The notes beneath the pieces were generated by a model. That model had not been told where the DNA came from and did no database searches. It saw only the letters and a program-made list of their open reading frames with translations. Position numbers and translations under genes: made by a program. From positions 1,222,835-1,286,834 of the forward strand of contig NC_037265.1 in NCBI RefSeq assembly GCF_000002425.4: 64,000 nucleotides of DNA. Reading direction: 5' to 3'. This DNA comes from Physcomitrium patens. Taxonomy: Eukaryota; Streptophyta; Bryopsida; Funariales; Funariaceae. How positions within the stretch are numbered: position 1 is the stretch's first letter; every line of letters begins with the position of its first letter. Shown here piece after piece: positions 33,631-47,430 of the stretch.

Positions 33631-33987
33631 ATTATTCATTTAATTTTTTTATTATTTATATTCTATCTTTAATCTATCATAACTTACTCATAGTAACTTG
33701 GAATTATATGATTTTTATGTCATTAAAAAGATAAAAAAATTATCTATCTAAAAATATGATTTTTATTTTTTAATTTTATTTTTTCTAGATAAAAATCTAG
33801 TAAACAAACTATGACTTAGTTTTGGATATTGTGATTATTTGATTTCATTTCTTTCACTTGTATTGTCATTGTTCTTTTTGGTTTTTGCCGATTGCTTACT
33901 TCACTTCACACGACCAATTATAAGCAACTCTTAATTGAGGCAATTTTATAATTGAGATTGAGGAGTGAAATTTACACTCACAGTATG

Positions 33988-34440
33988 ACAAAGTAGAAGT
34001 AGGTAAATTTGATAATATCATGTGAAATAGCTTTTTAAAAGCTTTATAGATATAAATTTAACTTTATATGTATCTATAGATAATTGGTAGCTTAAAAAAA
34101 ATTTACTATATGTTGTACATGTTGATTATTCATAATATAAGTTGGCTATGTGTTGCACATATAAGAAACTTATCTTATAATTTAAACATGTGTCCTACAA
34201 GTTAAACACATATTGAAGGTCTTACAAAATGTTGCAATGTAACTCCTAATTAAATAGTATATATAGATACAAGAATAAGGTCTTCCTTACTTTTTTCAAT
34301 TCTTTTCTTGATTCTAGTCTAATTTCAAGAATCTTTAGTATTTTAGTCTTTGGCAAAAGTTATTTCAATTTCTTTTCGAATATATATACTTATTATTTTT
34401 TTTTTATTGTTTTTCTTTGATATATGTTTTACTTATTTAT
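33988..34440 (+). repeat. Solo chromovirus LTR
   Basis: Plus-oriented member of the LTR family: 'aaagtagaagtaggtaaatt', 'gctttttaaaagctttatag', 'aagttggctatgtgttg', 'gaaggtcttacaaaatgttg', 'agtatatatagatacaagaa' (TATA), 'aaggtcttccttactttttt' and 'tctttggcaaaagttatt'. It has no flanking coding remnants. Confidence 0.78.
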
Positions 34441-35211
34441 TTATATTATTTGAATTCTTATCCTAGATATAATATTGGATTTATAACAATCTATAAGTTT
34501 TGTCTTACTTGATGGCTATATAATATGTAATAAAGTTATTTCTATATCTTTACTTCCTAAGCCTTTATTTCACCAACACTTGTTATAAAGTCATTCTATT
34601 CAAAATTATAATGTATTCATAATATTAATTATTTATTGTATTTTAAAAGAACCTTAACACTTCATAATTATAAGATGGAAATCTTTCTTCAATCTAAAAG
34701 AATTCAAACTTGTTCATACCATTGTTCTAGGAATTTTAGAAATACCAATATTTTAAAAAATCCACCATATGAGCTATAAGAACTAGTCTTTAAAAGTTAT
34801 AAGATCAAAATTGGATAAACAATGTATTTCTTATCACTTCATTCATTATAACAATCTCACCTAGTTCTTGTTTGGATGATTCTAAAATTATAAATAAGCT
34901 ACAACTTTTATCTCTCTATTTTTTTCATATTCAAAACTTAGTTCAAACCTCTTCAATTAGTAAATAAGACATGCCTATAGAATGATTTACAAAAAAGCCC
35001 AAAGGAAATAATTATTGGATGTCTTTATATACAAATTTAACATCCAAATCATTTAAATTATAGTCATATTGTTCAAAAAATATCACATATCACTTTCTAT
35101 TTACCTCTAAAAGATACAAGATACACACTTCCAAAATCAACATACAAAATCATAATATTACAACTCAACACTACCACTCAGAAACATTTTAAAAAATATT
35201 TCTTACTTATA
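34441..35211. other. AT-rich stretch, no gene seen
   Basis: A/C-rich plus strand without recognisable protein text. The style recalls the insertion at 5510-6790, but I found no long exact match. Confidence 0.4.
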
Positions 35212-35387
35212 NNNNNNNNNNNNNNNNNNNNNNNNNNNNNNNNNNNNNNNNNNNNNNNNNNNNNNNNNNNNNNNNNNNNNNNNNNNNNNNNNNNNNNNNN
35301 NNNNNNNNNNNNNNNNNNNNNNNNNNNNNNNNNNNNNNNNNNNNNNNNNNNNNNNNNNNNNNNNNNNNNNNNNNNNNNNNNNNNNNN
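35212..35387. other. Assembly gap (176 N)
   Basis: 176 undetermined bases. Confidence 1.
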
Positions 35388-35727
35388 TTAAAAAATAGTC
35401 TAACAATGTGTTTAAAATCTCAAGCTTGTTTATAATTTAAGAATTATATGCTTAAAAATTTATTATATAACCTTTTTATATTGTTTTTATTTATAATTTT
35501 TTAAATTATAAAAATAAAATAGATAGTTTATAAAAATTAAAATATAAGTATCTATAATACTTTCTTGTATAAATTTAATAATTAATATTAAAAAAATTAT
35601 ACAAAGCAACACATGTTATACATAGAAGATAGATAAATAATAATTTTAAAGACAAAACTTCTATTCTACTTAGATTGTATTTTTTTTCAAAGAATAATAT
35701 TAACATTAAGACTAATATTAATATTAA

Positions 35728-35763
<36 letters not shown>

Positions 35764-36440
35764 TATATAGATAAGGCTTTTTTAACTCCATTTTTTGAAA
35801 TTAATTTAAGAAATTTACAACATAGATATTATTATATTTAAGTCTTGTTGTCCCTAAGCTTTTAAAGAATCCTAATAGGAGTAGTCTTAAAAATCTATTT
35901 ATTTATTATTTAAATCAGACAACATATTTTCAGCATTTGTATTAAAATTTTAAGTATCCTAATCTTATATTTTTGGTATCTGGTTACATGTTTCATATAT
36001 ATATATATATCTAATATTCTAGAATAAAGATAAAACTAAAAATACAAACCTTTTATTTGAGTAGAATGTTTTGGTAAATTATAAAAAAAAAATCTAATTT
36101 AAAAAAAAATACTTAACAATTTTTTTGATATAATCTGAAAATCATATTTATTATAACTCAATCAAATATCTTGTAGAAGTAAAATAATGTTGTTGGTTAT
36201 CAAATATTTTATTAAAAAATGAATTTCAATATGCAACAGCAATTAGAATTGTTATAAATATTGATAATTAATTTTTTTTTATTAAGGCATCATGCTAATT
36301 TTTAAAATTAATAATGATATTTTTAATTAAGATTATACAAAAAACAAGTAGATGTAGAATTTGTCTTACATTCTAATTTTAGATATATCTAATTTATAGC
36401 ATAAAATGTATATGATTAAAACGAAGAAGATATATTTGAA
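35388..36440. other. AT-rich stretch, no gene seen
   Basis: Contains (AT)n near 35731-35762 and 35996-36012, and nothing coding. Confidence 0.5.
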
Positions 36441-37030
36441 AGAATTATATGTTGTAAACTTTATTGCACCTTGAGACTCTTAATTCATTAGACAGGAAAT
36501 TCACGTTTGAGAAAGAACTCATGAAAGCTGACCTACTCAAATCCTCAGTCCTGAATTATCCATTGCGGTTACAATTTCTCTGCTTCTATATTCTCCCTTC
36601 ATTTAAGATTGTAGTGTTTGTGATAGTGTCTTTTTAAAAGTAGATGCAAGATGGTGAACGAATTGGTGTCGGTTGAATCTGTATCTGTTAATTTATGAGT
36701 AAACTGTTGGCAAAAAGTGAATTAGCTGCACTCTTCAACTCCTTCATGTCGAAGCTTACCGAAGTTTAAATGAGGTTTAGTGCAGCGAAGGAAGGAGCCC
36801 ATTTTGATGGGTACAGTGGATTTCTTCAGCTTTTCGTGCAAGCTCACGTCTAGACACTTCCAATGCAGATGTTGGTAAACATGGAATTCTTCTCGTGAGT
36901 CATTTCTCGGCTTACAAATGTTTACTAAACTGTGAGACAGATTTGCGGCATGTGGATGTGGATGTCGTAGTGTGAGATCTTTTGCTTGAGGTTGTTGCAT
37001 GTATTTTTCCCAGTTAGCATGCTTGAGATT

Positions 37031-37141
37031 TTAGTCTGTGCATTGATTCAGATGCATTACTGACGCCCCATATTTGGCACTCCAATCTTCAGTCTCGGTA
37101 TCTGCCATATAATGTTGGACACAGTCAAGGAAAGTAATCAC
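37031..37141 (-). pseudogene. Orphan terminal exon of an unrecognised gene
   Basis: Behind a good acceptor (ttggctgcag) lies a 37-codon open frame ending in TAA: VITFLDCVQHYMADTETEDW then SAKYGASVMHLNQCTD. Codon use and amino-acid mix look like a real protein. The roughly 590 bp to its left (36440-37030) is balanced in composition and may be its 3'UTR. No upstream exon is visible to the right: 37142-37320 has stops and then turns repeat-like. I do not recognise the family. Either the rest of the gene was lost, leaving a fragment, or the intron is very long. Confidence 0.4.
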
Positions 37142-37700
37142 CTGCAGCCAATATATTCTGTTTTTAGCTTCACAGGACAGAGTCAGTGGTGTTCGTAATT
37201 TTCCATTTTCACCAAGGAAACTACCACTCTACTACCGCAAGGAAAGCAGTGGGTCGAAGGTCCTTTGATACATGGAGTACTCATAATCAGGGGTGATAAG
37301 AACTCAATACCACATGGGTTTAAATGTAAGCATGAGATCACACACTAAATTCTTTTGTATACACAATTACTTAGCATACAAGGTTGGATAAGGGTTGAGT
37401 AAGAACTATCAACACTTCTCTCTTATATCCCCACCTTATAGTAATACCTGGAGTTTAAACTTTAGTGGGGTTTTGATTAAAGGATTCTCACATGAAAAGA
37501 CGACCATTATCCAAGAATACTTCTTACCCCATGCATGCATTGAAGAATCTACAATTATTGCACTCATTGCATACATGTGGGGTTGGTAGAGATTTGGAAT
37601 GCTTTGTAGGTCATTAGAATATTACATATGGAAGTCATCATCTATCCTAGAATTATGACTTACATTTTCTAGTGCTACAATTCCATGTGCTACCAAATAA
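37142..37700. other. Moderately AT-rich island edge, function unknown
   Basis: Less decayed DNA with an open 64-codon plus frame (37395-37589) that shows no motif. It could be an LTR of an unrelated family. Confidence 0.3.
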
Positions 37701-40700
37701 TTTTAAACAAATAATGTTTTTACCTCGCTATAATTGGTTTAAAAAAGATTCCTTGTATCTTTTAATGTTACTTTTCTATCTTTTTAAAAAATGACTTCTT
37801 TATATACCATGTCATTGAAATCATCACAATCCTTTTAAGAATAAAAAACATCATCTTTTCATATATCTTTGTTTAGAAGTAGCCTTCAAATTATATGTAA
37901 AAGTCTTCTATTCAAATCTTGGAAGTTTGTTTTGAAGATCTTGCATTCTATATATAATCTCTTCAATTTCCATATCTTCTTTCTTTGATGTAATTATTGC
38001 ACGTTAAATCATAGATGTAGAATGGATTGTAGATATTTTTACCATAGAGACTTGCAATAATTACATCTTTGAATACCTACAATTTCTTTTCTCCTTTTTC
38101 TTTTTGCAAGCAACTCCATTACCTCTTCCACTTCTTTCTAATTTGTTGTTAATCTTTCATCTTCTTTTTTTTATTTTAGAACAAAATTTTTAACTTCTCT
38201 TGTAATTTTCTATTAATTTATTTTAAAAAAAAACTTAAATTTTCTTAGATTAAATAATTACCTCTCTTTCTTAGATAAAAAAAATATTATTTTTCAAACT
38301 TTGTTAATAATTTTTTTTGCTTAAAGATCTTTTTTAGGTTTTTCAAAAAATGACTTATTTATAAATTGATAACTATCTTCTAAAATATATTCATTCTTTA
38401 ATGCTTTAAATTTATTTTCCTATAAACTTCCAAAATATTATATAATAGATTTGATGTGATTTCTTATTTCTAAAAAAAAAGTTAATTCAAATAATTGAAC
38501 CATTTCCTTTTCAAAAATATGATTCAATTCTATTTCTTCTATATAATATCTTAAATACTTTGTAATATCTCTTTCTTTAAATTAATCAATCTTGTCTACA
38601 ATTACTTATAAAGTTTTATTTTCTATACCCTCTTTCTAAGCTTTAATTTATTATTGTTGCATAAAAATAAGCAAATCCTTTGAAAATGCTTATAAAATTA
38701 GGATCAAAATACATACTTTACTTTCTTCTATTACTTCTATTTGTAGTTTCACTTGCAACTTCACTTGAAGCACCATCCCTAACTTATTCTTTAATTCATT
38801 TGCCTTCTTTTTCTATAATTCAAACAAACAAAGAAAAAAAAAATCTTCTATTACAAGTTTTTAATACTAGATTCATCAAATATGTTGTATTGTGTGAAAA
38901 CCAACATGAGAATGTATTAAGCATGTAATTTTAGAAGGTAAATTATATTTGTAACTAACAAAGAACTTAATAATTTTAAACAAATATTAATTGAAACTCA
39001 AAAATTATAATCAAAACTTAATCAAATCGTAAAGGATCTTTAAAAAATTCTTAAGAAAATATTAATTAAATTAAAAAATAAAATCAAAGCATCTTAAAGA
39101 ATATTAAAAATATATTTAAAAGATCTTAAAGAATTTATAAATAAATTATAAATAAATTATTAAAAAAATCTAAAAAATATTATAAATATATCTTTTAATT
39201 TTTTTTAAGTTTTTTTTTAAAAAATTATTAAAAAAACCCTTAAAAAATTCTTTTAAAATCCTAAAAAAATATAAAGAAATTATAATACTTTTTAGTAAAT
39301 TCTAAAAATATCCTAATAAAATCTTTAAAAAGATCTAATATAGCAAATACTATTGTATTACATGTTCATGTATAAATTTACTTGTTTTTAGTTAATATTT
39401 AAAAGAAATTTTAAGATATCTCTTTCTTAAACATTTGTAATATAGACAAAGTGGTATTACAATATTACACAATATTATTGTGTGTATATTTTAGAATTAA
39501 GAATAATAAATATAATATCTAATAAAATAAAGAATGAATTATTATGATGTATATTGTTAATATAACTTATCAAAAAATTACCATTTATATCATTGGCAAG
39601 TCAAAGTATTTATATCATTACAAAAGCATAGCAATTAATGATATATACAATATTATCTATAATTATCAAACTACAATTTTTAAAGCCATATTATTTATAT
39701 TTTTTTAACATTGCATCAATTAAAAAGTAAAAATGTATTAAGTTAAATTCTAATTTATTTATTGATAAGGTATTGGACTCAAGTAGTTCATATGATAAGA
39801 TTTTTAAATACAAAATGTCACTTGATATAATGTTAAGTATTCTATTTATTTTGTAGAATCATAAATGAAACAAAATATAATATACTATATATAAAAAAGA
39901 TTTAATTACTTTTAAATGATAATTTAGAATGTTTTCTACAAAATTACTATAGAAAAGATTAAAATAATATCCAAGAAAAATTATTTGATAGACAAGATCA
40001 AAACAAGATTTTAAGTCATAAAAAAAGTATCTTGACAAAAATAGTATTCTTTTAGAGGTTGAAAATTATTTTTAGAAGAAGATTTTAAAATAATTATGGA
40101 AATATTTAATATTTTTAGATTAGATTTAAAATAAATTTATGAGAGCTAATCAAAGTTAGAATTGTGGTTATTACTACACAATTTTAAGTAATAAAATCAA
40201 GATGTATATTATTGACTATTTCATGATTTTTTAAATTATATTTATGTTTGAATTTTTTTTAATGACTAGGTATCTTTTTAGTAATTTTACATCATAAATT
40301 TTTGTTTATTTCATTGATTAAAACAAAATTCATTGAAATTTAAGTGTAATGAGGTGCTTATGGTTAGTAGTTTAAAGGTCCATAAGTACGTCAAGCTTAT
40401 GTTGAGATTTTTCTACTTGGTTTGAATTATAAATAAATATACTTATAGATGACTTGAATTGCAAGATTTACACTAAGTTTTTATTTATTTGTTTATTTGT
40501 TTATTTTTTAAAAAAACCAAAAATAAAAGAGAAGATCTTGCATCTAAAAACTTCAGCATAGAAATTTAGAAAATAAGACCACTAAACATTTTGTTGGTTC
40601 TTTGATTATTTCTTTTAATTTTTAAATTGGATCTTTTTTCTAAAATAATTTGGATATTTGAAAAATACTTTATTAAATATTTTATTGAAATTTAAGTATT

Positions 40701-43119
40701 TTTAATACAAAAATAAAAATTTATAACTTATTAAAGTAGTTTTTTTAAATTTAATATTTGATAAGATTTCTTTAGATTTTTTTTAGAATTTGTTTGATTT
40801 CTCTAACGATTTGAAATTATTTGATAAAGGTTTAAAATTTTTATCTAGTAGAAGACGATACTTAGAATTGATAAAAATTAAGCTTTGTAATTGATAAGAT
40901 TTAATATTTAAAATTGATAGAGTTTTTGATTATGGACATTTGAAATTCATAATTAATAAATTTTAAAATTAATTAAATTTAAGATATTTTAAAAAATCAC
41001 GATTATCAAAATCACTAATTTTAAAAATATTTATAATTATTTTTTATCATAAGAAGAATATTAGGTTTTAAAAAAAATCTTCTACAACCAAATGCACAAA
41101 AAAAATTTAAGTTATAATTTACTATTAAATTTAAGAACTTTATCAATTGAAAAGATATTATGTCAAAAAATCATCCATGATAGAAATACAATAAAATAAG
41201 AGAAGATAAGAACAAAAAGGATTAATTATTCTTAATGTGGAATTTAAACCTATTTTATATAAAATTTAATGTAAACTTTGGTACTCCAAATGTATATATG
41301 TTTATAATTTGGTACTTTGTAGATAAGTCTAACTTTGTTGTAAGCTCAATCAAGAATTGGTGTTCACCTTAAAATACCTTCTAATTATATTATCTTGTAT
41401 CAAATATGAATTTGTAATACAACTCAATATTTTTCACTTTGTCAAAGTAAGTAAATTGAAGACAATTTTTTTATTATGAATGATTTTGTAGCAATCATAG
41501 TTACAAGCCAAATTACAACAATATTATTTTGATTGAATGCAAAAGGCAAGAGTAAGATAGAATAGTACAATGAATAAAATTTATACAAGTTACTTAGATG
41601 GAATATTAATTAAATAAAATAATAGTAATTGCAAAGAAAAACAGTGAGATTGCTTCAACTTGGTCTTAATATATACTTATACTATCTCTATTTAATAATG
41701 ACAGCTAATTATCTTTGCTTAAGAAGTAATTTATTAATCTATCCTAATTTTATCTAGTCTAAATTTTTGGATCCCAAGTGGGTCAAATATTTCTAGTTGG
41801 ATTTATATTCTATAATTTGGATCTTAATTTGATTAGAAGGTTTGGAAATTTGATAGGTTAGGGAATTTTGACTTACTTTAGATTTCTATACACTATCATA
41901 TAAATCTTAAGTGGATTGGATATTTTCAGTTCATTTGTTAGACTTATGGATCTAATGGTTTTTTACTATTTGAATCCAAATGGTTCTAATCTTGTAAAAT
42001 CTTCTTTATTATTTTATTCTAACCATTAATGTTAGTAAATTATATTCTAATATTTTAAGTCTTTTTAATATCTTTCATTCTATTTTCTTATATTAATCTT
42101 TATTAATAATTTTTTCTTGATTTTTTTTTTATTGAAGTATTAAAATATATATTTGATTTTTAATTAATCATTTTTATTTTTAAAAGTATTAATTTTTAAA
42201 ATAATCATAAAAAATATTTATCATTTTTACAAAATTACTTATAATATTGATATTATTTTAATTTTTTATATTAAAATTATATAATTTGATATTTTATTTT
42301 ATAATATTTAATATATATGAATAAAATTTATTTATATAAGAAAATTATATTTTATTATATATATATAATTATTTATAATACTATCAATAAAAATAATTCA
42401 AAATAAAATAGTAATATTTTAAAATAAAATTTAGAAATAAACAAAAATACATGTCTAATCTTAATAAAACCTAATTCTTAAACTCTTAAAAAATTGATTA
42501 AATGATATGCTTCCATGGTTCATAAAATTAGATCATAAAAATTATACAAATCTTAGATACATATGATGCATAGGAGATTGATAAATTACAATTTTAAATA
42601 AATTTTTATATAAATCCATGCCTATTTTATGTATTATATATTATTTTTGAAAAATTCAAAGAAGAATTTTAGCCACCCATTGCCAAAAATTAAAATCTTG
42701 TCTTTGAGTATAAATGTGTCATAGAGCAATACTTCATTTAGCTGTCTTTAAACCTGGGATTATAATAATACATCCAATTTAGCGAAGCAAATCTAGCTCT
42801 CTACTTTCTTGCCTCACTATCTCAACTGAGGATTTTATGCCACATGCTTTTTTATTTGTGTAAGACTACAAAATTCTAGACTTTTAATTTTATTCACTAC
42901 AATAGTCCTGTAGTATTGACCTATCAAAAGCATGTTGATTATGACTCAAATCATGATGCTACATAACAAACTCTACAAAATCTCCAATATAATGTATAGC
43001 AATTAGAAAGAAAAAAGTTTTACAATTGATAGATTTGACTTCATTTTTTGGTTTAGTTTTGAAGGAATAATTTAGGTATGGATCCAAATGAACCAAAAGA
43101 AGTAATAAAAATTATATTA

Positions 43120-43158
<39 letters not shown>

Positions 43159-44300
43159 GAATCAAGATTTTATTGACTTAAATATTAAATAAATATACAA
43201 ATTTATAGTAATGGATTCTATTTCTAATTTTTCTAATCACATCTATATACACTTGATTTAATACAATTGTGATCTTGTGCAATTTTTTAAATTGAATGCT
43301 CTGGACTATAATTTGTTTTCAAGAAGTTTGTTGTTGGACAAAGAAAGTACAAAGCTTCTTTTTGTAGAGATCTTTATTGCTTATGTATGACTTAGTTAGT
43401 TTCTATCATCTTCTTTGTATTATTTTGTATTAAATTATTAATTAAATCCTTACTTGCATTACTATTGTATTAAGTTATTAATCAAATTCCTACTTACATT
43501 TTGGACTTGTATAACTCAATGTAAAATCAATAGAATTATTTGAAATTCTTTACAATAGATTATATATGTCATCTTTTTTTATATTCTAAATTTCATAGTA
43601 ATTGATGCTTTGAATTGTTCATAGCAAGTAATTCATCTAAGCTAATTTTTTAATCACTATTTTTTTCTTACAATCCTACCTTTCATTAAAATTTTGTGCA
43701 TATCTCTTAAATAAAATATTACAATGCCTTGAAACTTAGTGAATAGATTTTTGACTTAATAAAATAAATATATTTTAAATTTCATAACTATAGCTTTTAT
43801 AAACATTAAGCTATGACCCTTCAAAGTTTCTACTTTTGACTTGTAATCTTGCTAGTTTCCTTTTACTTTTAGCACTTTGTTTTTCTTTGACTTGTTTGAT
43901 TTTTGCACACAAGTGGATATACTTGTCCTAAAAAATATCTTAAGAGCTTTTTTTAATCAAAGATTCTAATCAATTACAATATTATTTTTTAAGCTTCAAA
44001 ATTTATTATTTCTATTAACCAAAATAAAAAATAAAATAACTATAACAAGCATAATTTTTTTCTTCATTCCTCTCCTTTAAGTCACCTTCATCTCTCAAAA
44101 TATCACTAAGATATTATTAAGATGAGAATCCATCACATGTAATCTATCTTATCCTTATCCTCAAAAATATCACCAAGATAACTTTAAGATGAAAATCCAC
44201 CACATGTTGTCTACCTTATTCTTATCCTCATCTTCTAACTTTCTTGGTTATCAATCTTATGGCTGAACTTCTACTAACAAACAAACTATTCATGAATAAA
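37701..44300. other. Long AT-rich stretch, unassigned
   Basis: About 6.6 kb of decayed DNA. 39000-39340 is an A-rich low-complexity block of 'aaaatctaaaaaatat' type that mirrors 2480-2860 in reverse complement. (AT)n lies at 43127-43153. A 42660-42850 patch is better preserved ('gccacccattgccaaaaatt') without coding sense. An open 82-codon frame at 38680 has a hydrophobic start but no conserved motif, and I do not call it. Confidence 0.5.
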
Positions 44301-44309
44301 TAAAAGTGA

Positions 44310-44780
44310 AAGTAGAATAAGATATCTTGTAAAAGATATTATCTTAAGTAAGTTGCTAATGATCAAAGGATTGACTTTTAGTATATGAAAAGGCCATCTT
44401 ATGAATGAAAGACAAGGTTAAAGGCCAAGAGACAAGATCAAGAAGATAAAAGATCAACTAAATAATATCCAAAGATTAGATAAGAATATAAAATATATGC
44501 CATAGAATATCTTTAAGATAGATTAATTGGCAAAGGATTTTGGGATATAAAGATATATTAAAGAAATATTTTTATATTAAATAAAATACCAATGAATATA
44601 TTTGATATATCTTTGGATGGATGTAATCATCAAAGGATAGAAGTTGTTAATTAAGTCAACAACCACCACTTATAAATAATGGATATTAGAAGAAAGAGTT
44701 ATCTTATTCTATAGTTTCTTTGTGTAGAACCTTATTGATGTTATATGTTGTGATTTCAAAATTATCTTTCTTGAATAGAT
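44310..44780 (+). repeat. Copia 5' LTR
   Basis: Direct repeat of 47010-47430. It includes an extra segment near 44640-44700 ('gttgttaattaagtcaacaa'). Confidence 0.75.
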
Positions 44781-45359
44781 TATGGATCCATTTATCTTTG
44801 CTTTTGAGTTTTGAAGTTCTTTGAAGGCTTTTTTATTGTGAAGAATAGATCTTATAGTTTTTGTTCATGTTAGTATTTGGAATCTCTTAACCCTATTTTT
44901 TTTCATCTAATTATTGATATAGTTTTGCTCTTACTTGTTGTTAAGTGCATGTATAGGCTTAGATTTTATTTTTTATTTTTAAATGATTTTTTAAAATACT
45001 AGTATTGTGTTTCTTTGTTGAGTTATATCATTCATGGACTAATATTGTACTTTTATGTAATAATTTTTTTTAAAAAAATCACTTACAATCGTAAGAGGTG
45101 TTTTCTGAGATTAAAGGTGATTGAAGAGATGAAAAGATTATAATGGAGATTTATATAGAATATAAGACTTATAAAAAGTCTTATAAGTAAAGTTGAAAGT
45201 GATTTAAGAGTGAATTCATTAGTTTACTTATAAAGAAGATATTTTGGGTTTCTAAAGCAACATCTTTTTATTGAATCTTTTGCATCAAGCATAAAAGAAG
45301 AGAGTAAATTACTTATGAATAATGAAATATAGGAATTTACTCAACTTCCACCAAATTAA

Positions 45360-46716
45360 TCTTTAATTTATTATACATGGGTATTTAGAACCGAAAAGAA
45401 TATAATAGATAATGTTATAAGGTATAAGACTAGATTGGTTGCTAAAGAGTATTTATAAATTTTTAGTACTGATTTTAAGGAGACATTTGCTTCTATTGCT
45501 AAATTCACCACCATTGAAACTATTATAAAAATTTGAAAAAAAAAATGGACTTAAAAATGCATCACATAGATATTTGTTTTTTTTTTAAATAAAAAGTTGA
45601 AAAAAAAAAAAAAAAAAAAAAAAAACCTTCTCCTTGAATCAACTTCAAGGATTTATTGAAGAAGAAAAATAACATCTTGTATGTAGGTTGAAGAAATCTT
45701 TATATGGGCTTAAGTAATTATCAAAGATGTAGTACCAATATATTAATACATTCTTTGTAAATGTAGGATTTATAAGAAGGAAGCTCACTATTCCATATAT
45801 ATGGTGCAATCAAATAAATTCTTATTGATTGTCATCTTTTATATTGATGATTTGATTATCTTAATCAATACCTTGAAAATAATAGATTGATTGAAGATAA
45901 AGTTAAAAAAATAAATAGCTGAGATGAGTGATTTAAAAGAGCTTCACTATTATTTAAAAGTGGAGTTTGTAAAAAATTCTGCTAATAAGACTATTACAAT
46001 GAGCCAAAAAAATTATATTAAAGAAATATTAAAATGATTTAATACAAAAGGATTTGAAGTTGAATAAGCTAATGGATAAAGAATTTGCTAAAGTTGAAGA
46101 TTAAATTCAATGTGTTTCATATATGTTAATAGTAGACTTATTTATGTATATAATGGTTGGCATAAAGATGGATCTTGCATATGCGGTGAGTATTGTGAGC
46201 CAACACATGTTAAAGACTAGACCAATCTATTAAGCAACCATCAAAAAGATCATGACATACTTGAAAGAGACTTTGTATTTCAAATTGTGTCTTGGAAATG
46301 ATAACATTACTTTGTATGGTTATTATAATGTGGATTGGACTAGAGATGCAAATGATAGAAGTTTAATAATAGGATATGTGTTCTTTGTTGGAGTAAAAAC
46401 TATTTCATGGAATTTCAAAAGATAACTAATAATTACAAGGTCTATAATAAAAATAGAATACATGGCAGTAAGCTATGGTATAATAGAAGCAATATGGCTA
46501 AAAAAAACTTTTAAAAGGTATTGGACTTGTGCAATTTTAAGCAACTCTATTGAAGTATTATAATCAAATATGTCTTGCTTTCGCAAACAACTCAAACCAT
46601 CATTCAAAGATCAAGCACATTGACATTCAACATTGCTTCATAAGAGAAAAGATTGAAATAGAACTAATTGATTTGAAGTATTATATAATAGAAGAGATGT
46701 TTGCTAATTTGTTAAC
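45360..46716 (+). pseudogene. Copia reverse transcriptase / RNase H
   Basis: Fragments in order: WVFRTKKNIIDNVIRYKTRL with VAKEYL, STDFKETFASIAKFTTIETI, GFIEEEKQHLVCRLKKSLYG with LKQL, FYIDDLIIL, MSDLKELHYYLKVEFVKNS, TMSQKNYIKEIL and the late KHIDIQHCFIREKIEIELID (46614-46680). YIDD is the RT active site of Copia, where YVDD is common, and it is intact. A 25-bp A run (45601-45625) and several stops break the frame. Confidence 0.82.
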
Positions 46717-46943
46717 AAAGGTATTAATAAAGGATCAAAATCAAATTTTCATAAAGGTATTAGTAAAGGATCAACATCAAATGTTGATAAAGGCATTAAA
46801 AAAAGGTCGATATTACATGTTAATAAAGTCACTAATAAAGGATCGACCTCAAATGTTATCAAAGGCATTAATAAAGGATTGACATAAAATATTGATAAAA
46901 ACATTAGTAAAGGATCAATATCAAATATTGACAAAGGCATTAG
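46717..46943 (+). repeat. Six 36-bp tandem repeats at the end of Copia pol
   Basis: Units start at 46717, 46753, 46789, 46825, 46861 and 46897, with a partial seventh from 46933. The core is 'aaaggtattagtaaaggatc' plus 'aacatcaaatgttgat'. Being 36 nt long, each unit adds 12 codons in the frame of the preceding RNase H: KVLIKDQNQIFI, KVLVKDQHQMLI, KALKKGRYYMLI, KSLIKDRPQMLS and KALIKD. The array runs from the conserved LTKAL(P)KD end of Copia pol towards the 3' LTR. Confidence 0.9.
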
Positions 46944-47009
46944 AATTGGTAGCCTTTGACAAATAACAAAGTAAGAGTATTAAAATAAGTAAGTAAAAGT
47001 AATAATAAA

Positions 47010-47430
47010 ATAAATTATCTTATAAAAGATATTATCATATATGAATTATTAATAATCAAAGGATTGATTCTTAATATATGAAAAGGCCATTTTATAAATA
47101 AAGAGCTAGGTCAAAGGCTAAGAGACAAGGTCAAGAGGATAAAAGATCAACTAAAAAATATTCAAAGACTAGGTAAGAATATAAAGTATATCCGATAGAA
47201 TATCTTTGAGATAGATAAATTAACAAAGGATCCTAGGAGTATAAATAATATGCTAAAGATATATCTTCAAAATAAATAAGATATCAATGAATATATTTGA
47301 TATATTTTTAGATGGATGTAATCATCAAAGGATGGAAGTGAGAGTCATCTTACTCCATACTTTCTTTGTATACAATCTTGTTGATGTTGTGTATTGTGAC
47401 TTTAAAGTTGTCTTTTTTCAATACAAATAA
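47010..47430 (+). repeat. Copia 3' LTR
   Basis: Direct repeat of the 44310 LTR, ending near 'aaagttgtcttttttcaata'. Confidence 0.75.

Larger units (their letters stand above)
44310..47430 (+). mobile_element. Ty1/Copia element with large internal deletion
   Basis: Direct LTR copies lie at about 44310-44780 and 47010-47430. They share 'tatcttgtaaaagatattat', 'tatatgaaaaggccat', 'aagagacaagatcaag', 'agataaaagatcaactaa' and 'ggatggatgtaatcatcaaa'. Only the RT and RNase H part of pol remains between them (45360-46720): gag, protease and integrase are absent, and the internal part is about 2.2 kb. The reading order shows plus orientation. The 5' LTR carries about 50 bp absent from the 3' LTR. Confidence 0.82.

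Noticed and set aside
38680..38928. An 82-codon frame with a hydrophobic, signal-peptide-like start.
   Set aside because: AT-rich DNA readily encodes Leu/Phe/Ile runs, and nothing else supports a gene.
46749..46940. A minus-strand frame made of FDVDPLL-like repeats.
   Set aside because: It is the antisense reading of the 36-bp repeat array. The sense frame continues the Copia RNase H.
46717..46943. A CRISPR-like array.
   Set aside because: The 36-bp units are contiguous, with no unique spacers, inside a eukaryotic retrotransposon.
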